Made by a program: the position numbers and the translations under genes. This document shows, one piece after another, positions 1-7,092 of a stretch of DNA of 64,000 bases. Origin of the DNA: Actinorhabdospora filicis (GTDB taxonomy: Bacteria; Actinomycetota; Actinomycetes; Mycobacteriales; Micromonosporaceae); NCBI RefSeq assembly GCF_030269765.1, contig NZ_BSTX01000004.1, positions 566,990 through 630,989 of the forward strand, in the 5' to 3' direction. Within the stretch, counting starts at the first letter, position 1, and the number at the start of each line of letters is the position of its first letter. Under the pieces are notes generated by a model that saw only the letters and a program-made list of their open reading frames with translations, was not told the DNA's origin and searched no databases.

Positions 1-198
1 GGCAGCCCCACCCTCGTCCGCGCGCTCATCGCCGAAGGCCTCCTCGACGAGCTGCGCCTCATGGTCATGCCGGTGCTCCTCGGCGGCGGCAAGGGCGTCT
101 TCCCCGCCGACGGGAAGATGCGGGGCCTCGAACTGGTGTCGTCGGTGACCGGCGACATCGGCACCACCGTCGCGATCTACCGTCCGACGGGACAGTGA
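1..198 (+). CDS. Dihydrofolate reductase / RibD C-terminal family protein (3' part only)
   Basis: The gene enters from outside the window; the last 65 codons are present in frame 1 and end at TGA 196-198. The segment GSPTLVRALIAEGLLDEL, then VMPVLLGGGKGVFP, is the typical end of the RibD_C (dihydrofolate reductase-like) fold: a helix reporting on the pyrimidine/pterin pocket, then the conserved LLGGGKxxF loop. Actinomycetes carry many such small reductases of unknown substrate, so family assignment is good but the reaction is not known. A strong hairpin follows directly and separates it from the convergent HEAT-repeat gene. Confidence 0.8.
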   Translation, partial: GSPTLVRALIAEGLLDELRLMVMPVLLGGGKGVFPADGKMRGLELVSSVTGDIGTTVAIYRPTGQ

Positions 199-204
199 AA
201 GACA

Positions 205-238
205 GACGGGCGGGCGTTCGGGAAAGCGCCCGCCCGTC
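205..238. terminator. Bidirectional intrinsic terminator
   Basis: A perfect 12-bp stem, GACGGGCGGGCG (205-216) with CGCCCGCCCGTC (227-238), encloses a 10-nt loop. It lies between two convergent genes and overlaps the stop codon of the minus-strand gene, so it can serve both. There is no T tract, which is usual in high-GC actinomycetes. Confidence 0.7.
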
Positions 239-1322
239 ACCCGCGTGACAGGTAACCGGCCATCTCCTCGCGCGTGCGGGGGAGGCCGGTCTCGCGCATC
301 AGGATCCCGAAGTTCCCGAAGGACGACGTCCCGATCAGCCACGGCCCGCGCGCGTGGGCGAGCGCGCGCACGACCCGCCGCTGCCGCTCCGGCAGCGCGC
401 CGAAGGCGACGCCCGCGGCGACCGGCTCCGGGAACGCCATGGCCAGGACGCGGTAGGCCACGGTCAGCGCCTCGGTGCCGGTGAGCCGGGTCAGCCCGTC
501 GAGGAGCACGTCGAAGACATCGCCCCCGGCGCGTTCGAGCGCCAGCGCGGCCAGCGCGCGCACGTTCCCTTCAAGGAAGGGGACGTCGAGGGGCTCGCCG
601 CCCTCGGACAGCCACGACGTCAGCTCGGCGATCGCCCGCGCGTCGCCGGTCCCGGCGAGCGCGACGGACGCCGCCCAGCGCACCGGGCGCCGCTCGTCGT
701 CCAGCAGCGCGGGCGGGACCTCGCCGCCGATGAGCGAGGCGGCCACGATCGCGGTGGCGGCCACGGCGTCCACGGGGTCGGACGCCAGGCCCAGCAGCGC
801 GGGGACGTGCCCGGGCCGGTCGGGGAACCACGCCAGCACGTAGGCCGCCGAACAGCGCACCCCCGCGTCGGCGTCGGACAGCAGGCCCGCCGCGATGTGC
901 GTGCCCTTGGACACCGCCCGGTGGATGGAGTAGAGCAGCTTCGCCCACGAGCGCGAGCCGTAGACGGCGAGGGCCTCGCCGCCCCGGGCCGCGTCCCGCA
1001 GTTCGTCGAGGTCGAAGCCCCCGGGCAGGTGCTGCTCATCGAAGCCGACGGTGACCAGGGCCAGCAGCCGGAGGATCGCGTCCCGGTCGCCGATCCCGGG
1101 GTCGGCGGCCAGCTCCCACAGGAACGGCACGGCCTTGGGGGTGGCCTTGTAGCGGGTGCCCTGGTGGTAGATGTTGGCGAAGAGCTCACCGAGGGCACCG
1201 TGCCGGGTCTCCTCGTCGGGGGAGGCCAGTTCGCGCAGCTGGCGGGGTACGTCCCCGGCGGAGCCGTAGGCGTGGGAGAGCTTGGCCCAGTCGATGTCGT
1301 CGAGTCCGTCGAGCACGGTCAC
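237..1322 (-). CDS. HEAT-repeat protein, function unknown
   Basis: 361 residues from a GTG start at 1322. The protein is built from alpha-helical HEAT-like repeats: recurring leucine/alanine-rich helix pairs such as AGVRCSAAYVLAWFPD and RRPVRWAASVALAGTGDARAI. No signal peptide, membrane segment or catalytic motif is visible, so it is probably a cytoplasmic protein-binding scaffold. Related HEAT proteins are common in streptomycetes and their relatives and are annotated as hypothetical. It ends in a shared terminator with the gene on its right-hand side of transcription. The start is uncertain because the Shine-Dalgarno-like GGACAG touches the GTG; family is clear, role is not. Confidence 0.7.
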   Translation of the reverse strand: MTVLDGLDDIDWAKLSHAYGSAGDVPRQLRELASPDEETRHGALGELFANIYHQGTRYKATPKAVPFLWELAADPGIGDRDAILRLLALVTVGFDEQHLPGGFDLDELRDAARGGEALAVYGSRSWAKLLYSIHRAVSKGTHIAAGLLSDADAGVRCSAAYVLAWFPDRPGHVPALLGLASDPVDAVAATAIVAASLIGGEVPPALLDDERRPVRWAASVALAGTGDARAIAELTSWLSEGGEPLDVPFLEGNVRALAALALERAGGDVFDVLLDGLTRLTGTEALTVAYRVLAMAFPEPVAAGVAFGALPERQRRVVRALAHARGPWLIGTSSFGNFGILMRETGLPRTREEMAGYLSRG

Positions 1323-1364
1323 CTGTCCACGAAGAAGGGGCCCTCATCATGGCAGCGGGGTACG

Positions 1365-2024
1365 TCAGTCCGGGACGGCGACGCCGGAGCGGTAGGCGAA
1401 CACGACCAGCTGCGCGCGGTCGCGGGCGCCGAGTTTGAGCATCGCGCGCCCGACGTGGGTGCGGACGGTCGCCGGGCTCACCGCCAGCGCGGCGGCGATC
1501 TCCTCATTGGACCGTCCACTGGCGACCCATCCGACGATCTCGCGTTCCCGCGCGGTGAGGCGGGACAGGTCCGGGTGCGGCGAGGCGGCGCGCGTGCCGA
1601 GGTAGTGGCCGATGACCTTGCGGGTCACCGAGGGTGAGAGCAGCGCGTCCCCGGCGGCCACGACGCGGACTGCGTGCAGCAGCTCGCCGGGATCGGCGTC
1701 CTTGGTGATGAAACCGGCCGCGCCCGCCGCGAGCGCGTCGAAGATGTAACTGTCGACGTCGAAGGTGGTCATCATGACCACGCGGGTGCCGGACAGCGCC
1801 GGGTCGCCGCAGATGCGGCGCAGGACCTCCAGTCCGTCGAGTCCGGGCATGCGGATGTCCAGTAAGGCCACATCGGGCCGTTCCAGTTGGACGAGGTGGA
1901 GGGCCTCGTGGCCGTGCGCGGCCTCGCCGGTCAGGGTGATGTCGGGTTCCTCGGCGACGAGGACGCGCAGGGCGAGGCGGATGAGGCTCTGGTCGTCGGC
2001 GACTACGAGCCGGATGGGGGTCAC
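1365..2024 (-). CDS. LuxR/NarL-type response regulator
   Basis: 219 residues. The N-terminal receiver has the acidic pair D10-D11, phospho-acceptor D56 in LLDIRMPG and a lysine in FITKDAD, followed by a C-terminal LuxR helix-turn-helix beginning LTAREREIVGWVASG and containing SNEEIAAALAVSPATVRTHV. It is the second gene of a two-gene operon: its ATG overlaps the stop of the upstream kinase gene as ATGA, indicating translational coupling. By family it binds DNA as a phosphorylated dimer. Its targets cannot be read from sequence; the CPBP protease gene immediately upstream of the kinase is one candidate. The family call is secure. Confidence 0.95.
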   Translation of the reverse strand: MTPIRLVVADDQSLIRLALRVLVAEEPDITLTGEAAHGHEALHLVQLERPDVALLDIRMPGLDGLEVLRRICGDPALSGTRVVMMTTFDVDSYIFDALAAGAAGFITKDADPGELLHAVRVVAAGDALLSPSVTRKVIGHYLGTRAASPHPDLSRLTAREREIVGWVASGRSNEEIAAALAVSPATVRTHVGRAMLKLGARDRAQLVVFAYRSGVAVPD

Positions 2025-3070
2025 GGTTCCAGGCTGCCGTACGGGAGCCTGGCGCGTACGGCGAATCCGCCACCCGGTTCGGATCCGGACGTCAGGGTGC
2101 CGCCCAGGAGTTCGGCGCGCTCGCGCATCCCGGCGCGCCCGGCGCCTTCGGGGCCGGGCGGGGCGGTGCCGTCGTCCACGATGGACAGTGTCAGGACGCC
2201 GTCGGCGGCGCCGATCGCGACGTGCGCGCGGGTGGCGCGGGCGTGCCGGATGACGTTGGTGAGGGCCTCCTGGGCAATTCGGTAGGCCACCCGGTCGACT
2301 GTGGACGGTGGCTCGCCGGGCGCGGCCTCAAGGCTCACCGGGATGGGCATCCGTGCCAGCAGCGCGGGAAGCGCCGACAGGCCGGGCGGGCTCCCGGTGA
2401 GCGGGGCGATGGCGGAGGTGAGCTCGGCGAGCCCCGCGCGTCCGCTGTCGCGGATGGCGCGCAGGCTCTCGGCGACCTCGGTGGGGGTCGCCGCGCCCCG
2501 GCGTTCGATGACGTGCAGGGCGACCCCGGCGTGCATGGTGATGACGGCGAGCCCGTGGCCGACGGCGTCGTGGACCTCGCGGGCGATGCGCAGCCGCTCG
2601 CGCGCCAGGTGCAGCTCCCGGTCGCGGTCGGCGGCGCGGCGGCGGGTGTCGCGGACGGTGGCCAGGGCGAGTCCGGTGGCGGCGGGCGGGATCAGCCAGA
2701 TCGCCGGCGCGAGAGGTTCGAAGGTCGAGAGCGCACCGACCGCGTAGCTCGCGGCGGCGACGACGGCGGTGTGGCGCCAGGGCCGCAGGAAGGCGAAGGT
2801 GCCCAGGGCGACCATGGCCGGGACGAGCGCCGGGCCGTACGGGAATCCGGCGAGCAGGTAGGCGTGCGTCCCGGCGAGGACCGCGATGACGCAGGCCATG
2901 GGATGCGTGCGGCGGACGGTCAGGCACAGCGCGGTGGCCGCGATGAGCGCGTAGCCGCGGGGGTCGTCGAAGCGGAGGCCCTGGTTGGCCGCCGCCGGTG
3001 CCTGGGCGAGGCACGAGGCGGCGGCGATGACCGCGGCGATCGCGGCGTCGGCGCGCAGGGTCCGGCTCAT
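2021..3070 (-). CDS. Two-component sensor histidine kinase (HisKA_3 type)
   Basis: 349 residues. Residues about 5-140 form several hydrophobic helices with very short loops (an intramembrane-type sensor region). The dimerization/phospho-transfer segment contains REVHDAVGHGLAVI, with the histidine near residue 167, followed by a HATPase domain with QEALTNVIRHARA (N box) and DDGTAPP...GMRERAELLGG (G boxes). This is the architecture of actinobacterial NarL-partner kinases. It is translationally coupled to the downstream response regulator. The lack of an extracellular sensing domain suggests it reads a membrane or lipid-state cue (inference). The Shine-Dalgarno before ATG 3070 is weak. Confidence 0.93.
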   Translation of the reverse strand: MSRTLRADAAIAAVIAAASCLAQAPAAANQGLRFDDPRGYALIAATALCLTVRRTHPMACVIAVLAGTHAYLLAGFPYGPALVPAMVALGTFAFLRPWRHTAVVAAASYAVGALSTFEPLAPAIWLIPPAATGLALATVRDTRRRAADRDRELHLARERLRIAREVHDAVGHGLAVITMHAGVALHVIERRGAATPTEVAESLRAIRDSGRAGLAELTSAIAPLTGSPPGLSALPALLARMPIPVSLEAAPGEPPSTVDRVAYRIAQEALTNVIRHARATRAHVAIGAADGVLTLSIVDDGTAPPGPEGAGRAGMRERAELLGGTLTSGSEPGGGFAVRARLPYGSLEP

Positions 3071-3132
3071 CCCCGAAGGCTAGGCGCGCCCGCGCTCCGG
3101 CGTCGTCCACAAGGGAACGTAGGCGGCCTGCG

Positions 3133-3966
3133 TCAGTTGAGGTATAGGGGGATAAGCGTGACGGCGTTGGTGGCGGCGTGCACCGCGATGATCGCGGTCT
3201 TGGAGCGGAAGCGCGTCCACAATGTACCGACGAACAGGCCCATCAGGCCCTGGAAGGCGATCGCGGCGGCCACGTCGGGCAGCGGCGAACCGAAAGGGTG
3301 GTGGGAGGGCAGGTGCATGCCCGCGAACAGCATGGACGCCATCAGCAGGCCCGGCAGGCGGCCGAAACGGGCCTCCAGGCGGGTTTGCAGCGCCACCCGG
3401 TAGAACAGTTCCTCCAGGATCGAGGCGGTGACCAGGGTGATGAGCGCGATGACGGTGAGGGTGACCAGGTCGGGGTAGTCGGCCGGGTCGAGCGGCGGCT
3501 GCCGCAGCGGGCTCACGTACTCCAGCAGCGCCCAGACCGCGATCGCGGGGACCGGCCACAGCGCGGCCCACCCGCGCGGGCGCTCCAGTGGCGCGAACGG
3601 CGTCCGGCGGCGGCCGATGAGGGCCACCAGCAGCGCGCCGCCGCCGAAGAGGGCGAGCTTGACCAGCGGGTAGCCGTAGCCGATCGGGAACACCGCGATG
3701 AGGACGGGGAAGGCCACGGCCAGCGCGACGAGCGTCCACGTCTCGCCGTCGGGCCGCCTCGCCGGAACCGGAGCGGGTGTCCGGACAGGGATCAGCCACG
3801 CGATGAGGAGCCCGGCGAGCAACGGCAGGACGGCCGCGGCGAGGCTCTGCGGGATGGCGCCCTCGTCGCTGGAGGTGCGGATCGAGGTCCGGCCGGTGGC
3901 CAGCAGGTAGAGGGGCCCGGCGGCGGCGAGGGCGATGAGCGCCCAGGTGAGGGGTCGGTTGCGCAT
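3133..3966 (-). CDS. CPBP-family intramembrane metalloprotease
   Basis: 277 residues with about eight hydrophobic segments. The three CPBP (Abi/Rce1-like) signatures are present in order: EELFYR, FAGMHLP (F-x3-H) and HAATNA (H-x3-N), which supply the glutamate and histidines of the membrane-embedded active site. I chose ATG 3966 because a GAAGA ribosome-binding sequence lies just upstream; a longer frame exists to 4155 but its extra 63 residues are polar and proline/arginine rich with no coding character. The gene precedes the two-component pair on the same strand with a 62-nt gap. CPBP proteins cleave prenylated or bacteriocin-like membrane substrates in other organisms; the substrate here is unknown. 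Confidence 0.88.
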   Translation of the reverse strand: MRNRPLTWALIALAAAGPLYLLATGRTSIRTSSDEGAIPQSLAAAVLPLLAGLLIAWLIPVRTPAPVPARRPDGETWTLVALAVAFPVLIAVFPIGYGYPLVKLALFGGGALLVALIGRRRTPFAPLERPRGWAALWPVPAIAVWALLEYVSPLRQPPLDPADYPDLVTLTVIALITLVTASILEELFYRVALQTRLEARFGRLPGLLMASMLFAGMHLPSHHPFGSPLPDVAAAIAFQGLMGLFVGTLWTRFRSKTAIIAVHAATNAVTLIPLYLN

Positions 3967-4255
3967 GAGTCGATCTTCGCGGCGGGACGGGCCGTCCGCC
4001 TCGGCTGCGGGCAGGAAAGGCGTGTACCACGAAAGTCGTACCCGTCCACCATGGATGGCCGGTCTTCGTAGCCTTTCTTCCGATCTTGATGCGAAGGTAG
4101 GAATTTTCCACCTTTCCCATTGACGGCGGTAGTTTTCCGCCGACACACTGTTCACCAGCGTCGATGGCCATCACGCCGCGTTCCACAACCGGCACGTCGA
4201 CCCCGCCGCGGCACCGGCGGGGCGACATCCCCAATCCCCCCTGAAGGGAGGATCC

Positions 4256-4660
4256 ATGGCGGCCCTCTACGGCGAGGTCTCCTGGTTCTGCTGCGGGAAC
4301 TCGTGGGGTCCGTGCGGCTCCACCGGGCACGGCTCCTGCGGAACCTGCAACAGCGGCAGCAGACAGCACGCGTGGCCCAACGCGTCCGACGCGTGCTTCG
4401 CCATCACCAGACCCGACCGCTGCGGCGAGAATCTCCTCCGCCGCACCTGCGGTCACGTCCACACGACCACCAACCGCTGCAACGGCAAGGCGGTGGCCAC
4501 CTCGATCGCCGACTGCGGCCCGCAGACGGACCTGTTCTGCGGCGAGCGCACCTGCTGCGGGACGGTGTGCGGCAGCAACCGCGTCATCGACCTCACCCCG
4601 TCCGCCTACAGCGCCATCGCCAGCCTGTCCTCCGGGCTGACACCGGCGATGGTCTCGTAG
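4256..4660 (+). CDS. Cysteine-rich RlpA-like (double-psi beta-barrel) protein
   Basis: 134 residues with 14 cysteines (12, 13, 20, 28, 31, 47, 56, 65, 75, 87, 95, 100, 101, 105), an even number that suggests seven disulfides. The C-terminal half matches the end of the RlpA double-psi barrel: NGKAVATSIADCGP where RlpA has its NDRGP strand, then RVIDLTPSAYSAIASL, the classical IDLSxAA helix. The N-terminal 45 residues are Gly/Ser/Cys rich. There is a strong AAGGGAGG ribosome-binding site seven bases before ATG 4256. No signal peptide is visible although disulfides would need an oxidizing compartment. It starts a three-gene operon with a Tat-exported protein and a MauE-like membrane protein. Fold assignment is by motif only. 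Confidence 0.75.
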   Translation: MAALYGEVSWFCCGNSWGPCGSTGHGSCGTCNSGSRQHAWPNASDACFAITRPDRCGENLLRRTCGHVHTTTNRCNGKAVATSIADCGPQTDLFCGERTCCGTVCGSNRVIDLTPSAYSAIASLSSGLTPAMVS

Positions 4661-4672
4661 GGAGCGTCGAGA

Positions 4673-5272
4673 ATGGACAGACGCAGACTGCTCACCACCG
4701 CCGTGCTCGGCGGCGCCGCCGGACTCGTCGGGGCCACCGCCCTGGGCTCGCTGTCCCCCGAGGACGTGTGGGCCGCCGAAGGCGCCAACGCCAAGATCAA
4801 CCCCGGCGATCCCGACCCGAACTTCGTCGAGGGCCGCGTCACCGCGGTCAGCGACGCCGTCGTCTTCGTGACGAGCTCGGACGGGACCTACCACAGCATC
4901 CGGGTCACCACCGGCACCTCGATCTGGAAGCTGAACCCGTCCACACTGGACGAGGTCAAGGTCGGCGACGGGCTCTACGCGCGCGGCGTGCGCATGCCCG
5001 ACAACACCCTCGCCGCCGATTCCCTGTGGGTCAACATCGTCAACCTGAACGCCCACGTGGACTCCATCGGGCGCGGCCACCTCAACCTCGACCACCACGG
5101 CCAGCGCGTCGTGGCCCACGTCGAGCAGGGGCGGTCGGCCGCGGTGTACAACAACACGCCCGCCGTCTCGGACATGTCGATGCTCCAGGCCGGCAAGCAC
5201 GTCAAGGTGATCGGCGCCTGGCACCCCGACACCAACGAGATCACCATCTCCACGGTCTACGCGGCCGTCTGA
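4673..5272 (+). CDS. Tat-exported DUF5666-like protein
   Basis: 199 residues. The N terminus MDRRRLLTTAVLGGAAGLVG is a twin-arginine signal, with a likely cleavage site near VWAAEG. The mature part seems to contain two OB/beta-barrel repeats of DUF5666 type: FVEGRVTAVSDAVVFVTS ... VKVGDGLYARG, and HVDSIGRGHLNLDHHGQ ... LQAGKHVKVIGAW. No cysteine is present in the mature region, in contrast to its neighbour. It starts 12 nt after the cysteine-rich gene and precedes the MauE-like gene, so all three are probably co-transcribed. A structural or carrier role for the cysteine-rich protein is possible but is inference. Confidence 0.75.
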   Translation: MDRRRLLTTAVLGGAAGLVGATALGSLSPEDVWAAEGANAKINPGDPDPNFVEGRVTAVSDAVVFVTSSDGTYHSIRVTTGTSIWKLNPSTLDEVKVGDGLYARGVRMPDNTLAADSLWVNIVNLNAHVDSIGRGHLNLDHHGQRVVAHVEQGRSAAVYNNTPAVSDMSMLQAGKHVKVIGAWHPDTNEITISTVYAAV

Positions 5273-5277
5273 CCCAG

Positions 5278-5301
5278 GGCCGGGTGGGCGACCACCCGGC
5301 C
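5278..5301 (+). promoter_or_regulatory. Intra-operon hairpin
   Basis: A perfect 10-bp stem, GGCCGGGTGG / CCACCCGGCC, closes a GCGA tetraloop between the DUF5666-like gene and the MauE-like gene. It may stabilize or attenuate the upstream message, so that the two exported proteins are made in larger amounts than the membrane protein. No T tract follows. Confidence 0.45.
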
Positions 5302-5321
5302 TCCACAGTGGAGTGATCGTG

Positions 5322-6191
5322 ATGCCCTACACCGTTCAGGCCCTCGTGCTGGGGGCCGTCCTCGCCTGGTCGGGCGCCCTCAAGCTGTTCTCCCGGTACG
5401 CGCCCGCCGAAGCCCGGCGCACCGCCCTGGCCGGGCTGCTGGGGGAGAAGGCCGTGCCCGCCCACCGCGTCCTCGGCGGCGCCGAACTCGCGCTGGCCGC
5501 GCTGTTCCTGGCGCCACCGGCGCTCACCGCCGAGGCCGTCGCAGGGATCGCCCTGACCACCGGCTTCCTCGCCTACCTGACCTACGCGGCCGTCGCCGCG
5601 CCCGACGCGTCCTGCGGCTGCCTGGGCTCCCGGCCCGCCCGGGTGACCTGGCGGGCCTTCGCCCGCGCCGGGACGCTGCTGGCCGCCGCCGTCCTCGCCC
5701 TGTTCGCCACCGGCGCCTGGTACACGTCCATTTTGGACGGACGCGCGATCGCCCTGGTGATCGGCGAACTGGCACTGGTGGCGGCCCTCTCACCCGAACT
5801 CGACCACCACTGGCTGACGCCGCTGCGGCGGCTGCGCGTCCGCCTCACCCACCCGCTCGCCAGCGGCGTCCCCGTCATCCCGCTCGACGCCACCGTCACG
5901 CAACTGGTGCGCTCGGGCGCCTGGCGGGCCACCTCGGCCCTGGTGACCTCCGACGTCACCGACCACTGGGACGAGGGCGAGTGGCGGTTCCTGGCCTACA
6001 CCGCCCGCTACGACGGCGAAGCGGCCACGGCCGTATACGCCGTCCCGCGCCTGCGCTACGACCCCGGCGCGGTGCGGGCCGCGCTCGTCGCCGAGGACGG
6101 CGCGACCCTGTACGCGGTGGACGGGCCGCCGCCCGGCGAGGTCCCGTCCTGGGCCCTCACCGTGCAGACGCCCGAACACGTCCGGACGTGA
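5322..6191 (+). CDS. MauE/DoxX-type redox-associated membrane protein
   Basis: About 289 residues. Four to five membrane helices span roughly residues 1-150 in the MauE/DoxX layout, including the motif DASCGCLGS (a CGC cysteine pair in a loop), then a 130-residue soluble C-terminal region without recognizable domain. MauE proteins are needed in methylotrophs for disulfide formation in the methylamine dehydrogenase small subunit, and related proteins act in thiol transfer across the membrane. No mau structural genes are here; the likely client is the 14-cysteine protein two genes upstream (inference). I prefer ATG 5322 because GGAG lies eight bases upstream; GTG 5313 and GTG 5319 are alternatives. 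Confidence 0.78.
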   Translation: MPYTVQALVLGAVLAWSGALKLFSRYAPAEARRTALAGLLGEKAVPAHRVLGGAELALAALFLAPPALTAEAVAGIALTTGFLAYLTYAAVAAPDASCGCLGSRPARVTWRAFARAGTLLAAAVLALFATGAWYTSILDGRAIALVIGELALVAALSPELDHHWLTPLRRLRVRLTHPLASGVPVIPLDATVTQLVRSGAWRATSALVTSDVTDHWDEGEWRFLAYTARYDGEAATAVYAVPRLRYDPGAVRAALVAEDGATLYAVDGPPPGEVPSWALTVQTPEHVRT

Positions 6192-6195
6192 GGAA

Positions 6196-6221
6196 CCGGG
6201 GCGATCACGCGATCGCCCCGG
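6196..6221. terminator. Bidirectional intrinsic terminator
   Basis: A perfect 11-bp stem, CCGGGGCGATC / GATCGCCCCGG, with an ACGC loop sits five bases after the MauE-like stop and just before the end of the convergent infC-like gene. It can end both transcripts. Confidence 0.75.
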
Positions 6222-6227
6222 CCCGTC

Positions 6228-6845
6228 CTACCGCGCCTCGGCCGTCACCGGCTGCTGAGTCACAGCGTCGCCGGAAGCCTGCGGCATGGTGCTACCAGAA
6301 GCCTGCACCACGGTGTTACCGGAAGCCTGCGGCTTCTTGGGCGGCGCGAGCATCATGATGATGTTGCGGCCGTCCCGGCTGGGCGCGGACTCCACCACGG
6401 CCAGCTCGCCCAGCTCACCGGCGAGCGCGTTCAGCAGGTTCACGCCCTGCTCCGGGCGGCTCTGACCGCGGCCGCGCAGCCACACCGACGCCTTGACCTT
6501 GAAACCGGAACTCAGGAAGCGCGTGATGTGCCCGCGCTTGGTCTCGTAGTCGTGGGAGTCGATGCCCACGCGGAAGTTGATCTGCTTCACCACGACCTGC
6601 TGCTGATTGCGGCGGGCCTCGCGGGCCTTCTGGCTCGCCTCGTACTTGAAGCGGCCGTAGTCCATCAGGCGGCAGACCGGCGGGGTGGCGTTCGCGGCGA
6701 CCTCGACCAGGTCGAGGCCGACCTCGGCGGCCAGATCGAGGGCGCGCTGGAGCGGGACGATGCCCACCTGCTCGCCCTCGGGGCCCACGAGACGGATCTC
6801 CCGGGCGCGGATTTCTTTGTTGATGCGATTGTCGAACGTCGGCAA
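6228..6845 (-). CDS. infC: Translation initiation factor IF-3 (stand-alone, diverged copy)
   Basis: About 205 residues. Both IF-3 domains are present: the N domain FDNRINKEIRAREIRLVGP...EQVGIVPL, the linker YGRFKYEASQKAREARRNQQ, and the C domain HDYETKRGHITRFL ... RGRGQSRPEQG ... PSRDGRNIIMMLAP. The usual C-domain RGRE is RGRG here. After the domain comes a tail with three copies of an 8-residue unit (QASGNTVV, QASGSTMP, QASGDAVT), encoded by a 24-bp period at 6274, 6298 and 6322. The normal partners rpmI and rplT do not follow; the next gene is convergent. I place the start at TTG 6845, seven bases after AGAGG; TTG 6860 is possible. It may be a paralog of the housekeeping infC or a relocated single copy. 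Confidence 0.85.
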   Translation of the reverse strand: MPTFDNRINKEIRAREIRLVGPEGEQVGIVPLQRALDLAAEVGLDLVEVAANATPPVCRLMDYGRFKYEASQKAREARRNQQQVVVKQINFRVGIDSHDYETKRGHITRFLSSGFKVKASVWLRGRGQSRPEQGVNLLNALAGELGELAVVESAPSRDGRNIIMMLAPPKKPQASGNTVVQASGSTMPQASGDAVTQQPVTAEAR

Positions 6846-6894
6846 AGGCGTTCCTCTCAAAAGGAGACGGGGAAGTGTCGTGCGGATTTGATGC

Positions 6895-6958
6895 GCGCCC
6901 CCGACGGGGGCGCGGTGCGGGAAAGCCGCCTCTAGCAGGCGAAGCGGGTGACACCCGC
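6895..6958 (-). promoter_or_regulatory. Structured 5' leader of infC-like gene
   Basis: Two hairpins lie between the putative promoter and the start: GCGGG/CCCGC around 6944-6958 and an 8-bp stem GCGCCCCC / GGGGGCGC at 6895-6913 with a 3-nt loop. Together with the non-ATG start this resembles a leader used for attenuation or for IF-3 autocontrol, which acts through rare start codons in E. coli. Function here is inferred. Confidence 0.35.
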
Positions 6959-7042
6959 GGTGCGGCGAAGGCTCATCACGGCGTCACCTCGCTTTCCTCT
7001 CTCGGGCCGGAGGCGTGGATGCCTCTACGGCGCGGCGGCTGA

Positions 7043-7072
7043 AGTATATCGCCGATTCCGGGATCCTGGCAG
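7043..7072 (-). promoter_or_regulatory. Probable promoter of the infC-like gene
   Basis: On the minus strand a CTGCCA -35 (7072-7067) is followed after 18 bp by TATACT (7048-7043), one base from the consensus -10. The expected transcript would have a leader of about 190 nt before the TTG start. The promoter lies just upstream of the divergent membrane-protein gene. Confidence 0.4.
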
Positions 7073-7092
7073 GGTCGCGGTACAACTTGTTG

